Positions 58,832-64,000 of a stretch of DNA of 64,000 nt are shown in pieces. Under the pieces are notes generated by a model. The model was not told the origin of the DNA, did not search any database, and worked only from the letters and a program-made list of their open reading frames with translations. Position 1 is the first letter of the stretch, and every line of letters begins with the position of its first letter. Made by a program: the position numbers and the translations under genes. The stretch lies in assembly GCA_023935145.1 (NCBI GenBank), contig CM043698.1, forward strand, positions 72,989,501 to 73,053,500, in the 5' to 3' direction. Source of the stretch: Bretschneidera sinensis. Lineage: Eukaryota > Streptophyta > Magnoliopsida > Brassicales > Akaniaceae.

Positions 58832-60577
58832 GACCAAAACAACAAGGCTGTAATGAAATTGTATCAGGTGGAGTAGTAATAAACTATAGTATTGAGTCTA
58901 TTAACTCTATCTAACAATAGGTGCATTAACAAGGTATATATATAGCTACTAACTCTTGTCCTATCCAGGTTAAATATTTAGGGCTTGACTCATTTACAGG
59001 AAAGCACTTGAAAATTAAGGACATTTTTGTAAAGCTGATCTAATTATAGGATGATGCTTAATAGTTAATAGATCCAATATACAAACTGTTATACATATCA
59101 ACCACAAGTATTGCATAACAACACATCATCCATGCATGTGCTTCCTCTAATTCCTGGATTTTTTTTTACCAAAGTAGGCATATTTAAAATCTTTTTTTAC
59201 CATAACAGGATACTTATAATGTTATTTCTAGAATAGGACACTTAATTTTTGCCAGACTCTAAATTATTTTTTTCTTTTATTTGGTAAGGATAGTCAATAT
59301 ATACTAAGAGTTACTTTTTTCCAAATTGAAAAAAACTAGTTGTAAGCACAAACATATTCGTAGGCGAGAATTGATAGTAGGCAATGAAAAGGTAAAATAT
59401 ATTTAGACAACATGATGAGTGCTAATTGCTAGTGTTACTTACATATAATCTTAGATATTAACTCCACGCTTGACACTGAATTTTGAAAAAGATATCTAAA
59501 TTGTGATGGTCCCAACAATCCAATATATGCGTACACATAAAGAGTTTCAATTTCATTTATGCTCATCTTTTTGCCGAGTAACTTTTATGTGTATATATTA
59601 CCAAATTAGTGTCAATGACCTATGCAAAATATTTGCTTCTAAGATGAGTATACTTAAAAATAATGATACTAGTGAAGTTCTCTAAAATTTCTAATGAAGC
59701 TTCGGATGGGATGTTTTTGACTCGGTCTAACTAAGAATTCCTCGTAAACTTTTATTCTATAAGGACCAAAGAGGTTTGTTGCATTTTTTTTTCACAACAA
59801 AAAAAAAGGTTGTTGCATGATTGTACGTGACTCTTTTAAATGCGGGTGCAAGTTGAATGACTCTCTTAACCCTAATAGATTATTAATTTATTGTTTTTGT
59901 ATTGATTTCTATAACTAGAAATATATGGATAGAATTAAGTATTACCAGACTTTGGTTTCGGGCTTCCTATCTTGTCACTCTCGGTTGGCCTTCGATGCTC
60001 ATCTTGATGCGGCCTTGTCCCAAATGAAAATCATGTCCACCAGCTCATCTTTTCTCTCCAAGGAGCATCACGAAGAGGGCATGCAGTGCACAGTTTATAT
60101 ATTAGTTCCACGCCTGAGATCGAATTTTGAATAAAAAGTAGTCTAAGTATACGATGACACCAATAATCCAATATGTACTTAAATATAAGTGCAATATTTT
60201 TTAGAGTAACTTTCATATATATGAGCAGATTAATGTCAATGACATATGCAAAAATTTTCCTGCTAATCTTACTAAGTGTGAACTAAAGAAATTTGTTGCA
60301 TGATAGTAGATGATTTCTTTTATATAGGGGTGCAAATTGAACAACGCTTTTTAACCCAAAAAAATGAATTTTATTGTTTTTATATAAATTTCCATAATAG
60401 AACTGAGTACTACTATATTTGAGGGTAATAACGTCGATTACTTTTCAGTTGATGAAACTTGCTGTAGAAGTTAATACGTAGAATTAATTAGGAAGCACAA
60501 ACTTATCTTAGAAGTTAATAGGTAGAACTAAAATATTAAGAAACACATATTATTGCTTTCTCTTCATTAAAATCTTC
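58832..60577. other. Duplicated block, copy B, diverged
   Basis: 58800-59400 aligns in diverged form with 53290-53840 and 63180-63770 (upstream region of the two-exon gene with a TATATATA stretch near 58937). The open frame at 59925-60134 on the plus strand looks fortuitous. No gene is recognised. Confidence 0.5.
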
Positions 60578-60581
60578 TTCA

Positions 60582-60910
60582 TGTTAAGAAATGAATGAGT
60601 TACTAATTATCCCTAAAGTTTAAGTTGATGGGAAATTACCTCATAATTTTTTTATATTTGAACATGCACTCTCATGTGTAAGCCGAAAAAATGATTAAAT
60701 GCTTTACACATGAAACCCAAATGAAAGAAAGCCTTATCTGAAAGGGAAACAAACTGAGTCAAGTAATAATAATGAAAAAGGGGCATCCCCATGACTTAGA
60801 GCTCTTCTAATACTATGTTAAGAAATAGCTGAGTAACCAATTATTTTAAGAGTCTAAATTGATAGGAAATAGCTCAATTATTTCTTTATACTTTAACTCT
60901 CCATGCACTT
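60582..60910. repeat. Possible TRIM-like element with two short terminal repeats
   Basis: TGTTAAGAAAT begins similar ~95-110-bp segments at 60582 and 60816. Just left of the second is minus-strand TAGTATTAGAAGAGC, a degenerate Met-tRNA primer-like site. A related single segment is near 55515. Short and diverged, so tentative. Confidence 0.35.
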
Positions 60911-61361
60911 AGTCGAGGCTTCTTAATAAATTCAATCGTAGTATGTGCTTCTCAATTAATTTTATGTATTCACTTCTAAAGCAAGTTGGTTATTGTAAAT
61001 AAATGAGAAGTTTCATCAACCGAAAAATAATTGACATCATTGATATCACATATACTACAATTGTATATTAAAAAGCCTCATGGTTGACTAGGCACATGGA
61101 AAACAGTATAAAGAATCATTGGAACGGACCAACGGACCAAAAGAGAACAATACTCCAAAAGTAAAGGCAAAAGACAAAAATCCTAAAAGCTCCCTCGAGC
61201 AGAACTATAAATACATTAACAGATCCCTCAACCAGGTGTTGCAATCTATACACTCTTGATCAACATTTTATGTTTCACATGGTCTGCAAACCAATGAAGT
61301 AAAATCCTTAAGGTTGCTAGCTCCATAGCATTCTTGGTGTGCAACAATTTGAAACCTGAAT

Positions 61362-64000
61362 AGATAAGCATTTCTCATAGACAAATCTATATAGAAGATA
61401 GAGATCTTAAGGACCAAATCTCACATCCACATATAGTTCATATGTAGTTTGACTATTTTTTTAACAGCAAAGAGAATAGTATTATCATCTAATTTATTAA
61501 CCACCTAAAATGAATGCTACTATTTCAACCACTAAGATAAACCATCAAAACAGATAACAATTATCGCTTTGAATCACGACACGTGGTCACTCGATACAAT
61601 ATTAGCTTTTTACGGTAAATTTGAGAAGTTACAAGCTTATTTTTTTACATGTGTCATTGTGCAACTAATAAACTTCTGGGTGGTTTATTTTGGTGGTAAT
61701 TTTCATTGATGGTTCAAATAGTATGCCGGACCTAAAATAAACTAAGTTGTAGATAGGAAATAATTTTATTACTTCCCGGTCTTCGACCCATCTTGTATGA
61801 CACATTTTAATTTTTGTCCATTTTGCATAGACATGCTCATATTTTCTTTCATAATAAAATAATAGTTGAAAATAAAGGTTTATGTTATTTGAAATTTTTA
61901 AGCCACAAAATAGAAACCCTCAATGAGTTAAATTTAAAATAATATTATGACCCTGGCTATCTATTCCAAAATGGGGCTAGAATTGTTCAACATAGTTAAA
62001 AGAGTTGTTTTTTAGTTTCGAAGTTTCAATAAATCTCATGTAGAATTATTTCTTATCATTTTTTTTGTTATTTTAGCCATTGCTAAGAAACTTTTATTTA
62101 ATTATTATCCATTAAATTTCACCAAGAAATACATACTCGCAAAATTAAATATTTAATTATATATATGGCTTATTTAAGATCTTAGGTTTGTCAAGTTTGA
62201 CGATCATACATTTTTGAAAGAGATCTACACAAAAATCATATAGTTCATCACAAGATTTAGTTTAATTTTAAAAAATCATAAAAAAAAGTATATGCAGAAA
62301 TCCTGTATTTAAGCATTGCACCAAAAAGTATCTCATATTGAACAATAATATTACGATTTACAAATTATGAGTTTGGTTAGTTTAGGATTTGCAAAACTTA
62401 TGTCATGGATTGGACCAAGGTTTCTATCTAGTGGTACATAATGGCATCGAAACATTTAAAAAAATATAAATTCTATGCTATCTATCTCCCATTTATGGTT
62501 GCATCAAATAAGTTTTCCTTTTATTCACAAATGAACAGGTCATTTTGACCTGAAAAGAGTACCAATACATTTGCAGCACCTAAAATTGCATGCTGTCATT
62601 ATTAAGTACAATAAACTTGTCCATAAAAAGATGAAAAAGAGAATCACAGTAAAGAAAATTCTCTAAACTTCAAATTACGTACTCACTGTGTCAATTTGTG
62701 TCATGCCGATCTAAATTGTCATACACCGTGCTGTTGCTCCTCATGATTCGAAAATTTTCTTGGGTTGCTCCTTCAACAAGTACAGGTAGTTGTTAGCATC
62801 ATTTGATAAATTTGAAGGGTCAATTTTGTCAGTTTCCTTACAATAAGTATATAACAATTGTCCTTCCCTCATCAGTCAGGTCAATATATGGGATAAAGTT
62901 ATCATGACCCTCACGATGTCATAAGGTGTAACCAACATCGGCAGCAGCCTGTTGACAATATCTCCACCTATCTTTACTGGTAAATCATCGATCCGATTTG
63001 AAGTCCTGATCACCATATAAAAATAAATTAAATTTATTTATTTTAAAAAATACATGCTTTAGATCAAACGAGTAGTTCACAACAAATAATCAAAAAAAGA
63101 AAAAATTAAAGTTTCATAACAAACCACGATTTCGACTTTAAAAAAAATAATTGTCATCATCGTTATCACCTTCAGTTTCTTTGATATTCATGGCCAAAAC
63201 AACAAAGTTGTAATGAATTTATATCTTGTAATAAAAACCTATAGGATTTCCTCTATCTAACAGTAGGTCCATCTACATGGTATACATATATATATAGCCC
63301 CTAACTCTTGTCTAATTTATGATTAAATATTTAGGGCTTGATTCATTTATGATAATTTCTTTAAAATTAAAGATATTTTTGTAAAGTTGATCTAATAGGA
63401 TGATGCTTAATAGTTACTAGTTCCAATATGCACACCGTTATACATATCGACCACAAGTATTGCATAACAACACATCATCCATGCATGTACTTTCACTGAT
63501 TTCTGGATTTTTTTTCCAAAATAGAGGGATTTAAATAACATTTTTTGTGAAAAAGGAAATATCATTTTTACCATAATAGGATACTTATAATCTTATTTCT
63601 AGAATGGGACATTCCTTTCCTACATAGACTCCAAATCGTCTTCTTCTTCTTTTTAAAAAATTTCGTAAGGATAGTCTATGTAATCATTACTTGCTCCATA
63701 TGGGAAAAAAACAACTTGTAAGCATGCACATCTTCTTAGGCAAGAATGGACAGTAGACAACCAAAATGTAAGTGATGTAGAACATAAAGTAAGAAAGAAA
63801 TAGAAAAGAAGAGATAAAGAAATGGAAACTAGGCTACCCTATGGATTAAAAAATAATCTAAGTTACTTGAAGGTTGAGAGGAAATTGACACTCAATATCA
63901 ATAATTTTTTTCATTTAAAGTTAATTGAAAATTAAGCGGGACCTCTCTTATATAGAGATCTTTAAGAATCCTAGTCCTACTACAACACTTTAAATAAAAA
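61362..64000. repeat. Duplicated block, copy C (runs off the window)
   Basis: Partner of 52288-54052. It holds the third copy of the two-exon gene, the empty site of the MITE (62559-62566) and, at 63776-64000, the LTR also seen at 53847. It is open to the right. Confidence 0.85.
62841..63191 (-). pseudogene. Small two-exon gene of unknown family, copy C, broken
   Basis: Exon 1 from 63191 reads MNIKETEGDNDDDNYFF, then TAA. Exon 2 from about 63005 reads NRIDDLPVKIGGDIVNRL in one frame. It shares its exon 1 stop with copy A, so the stop arose before A and C separated. Confidence 0.5.

Noticed and set aside
59925..60134. 69-codon plus-strand open frame
   Set aside because: Absent from the paralogous blocks and without gene structure; probably chance.

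Overview
This window looks like nuclear DNA of a flowering plant, probably a dicot with a repeat-rich genome. The evidence is AT-rich sequence, GT-AG introns, a plant-type squalene epoxidase gene, a plant defensin-like gene, and dense Ty3/gypsy retrotransposons of plant lineages (Athila-like with an Asp-tRNA primer site, chromoviruses, and a Tat-like fragment). I cannot name the species. All family names come from reading translations and motifs; no database search was possible.

Layout. 265-7330: a decayed PIF/Harbinger-type transposase gene, split by a complete but non-autonomous Athila-like LTR element (1413-7151, target duplication CGTTC). 8341-9693: unclassified repeat DNA with a string of degenerate palindromes. 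9694-11744: a 5'-truncated branched-chain aminotransferase (BCAT) pseudogene. 12472-15628: an intact 8-exon squalene epoxidase gene (530 aa) with a TATA box and a relic duplicate of exon 6 in intron 6. 17551-18653: the start of a second BCAT pseudogene, whose fourth recognisable exon resumes at 49343.

Between 18654 and 49342 lies a 30.7-kb nest of retrotransposons inside that BCAT exon. The outer layer is a minus-strand chromovirus with 438-bp LTRs. Nested in it are Athila-like elements A (in its 3' LTR) and B (in its protease/RT region). An Athila-like deletion derivative C, a Tat-like pol fragment and a small CRM-like element (43102-45925, target duplication AAACC) lie further inside. Several landmarks show that about 10.3 kb (25621-35907) has been inverted: the chromovirus gag and pol are on opposite strands, its 3' LTR is cut with the 13-base tail inverted, the GCGGG target duplication of A sits on opposite strands at its two ends, and both A and B are split. 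The cleanest unexplained sequence feature is an array of 14-bp CG-rich near-palindromes (best copy TGCGCTCGAGCGCA) upstream of the TATA box in the LTRs of A, B and C.

49400-64000 is AT-rich. It holds an intact two-exon defensin-like gene (minus strand, 50914-51427), a block present in three diverged copies that carries a small unrecognised two-exon gene (open in one copy, broken in two), a hAT-like MITE and a LINE-like tail whose empty sites are visible in a paralogous copy, a broken LEC1-type NF-YB gene, and a small LTR element carrying what looks like a polypyrimidine-tract-binding-protein RRM fragment. Only squalene epoxidase and the defensin-like gene look like functional host genes. They have no evident shared pathway.
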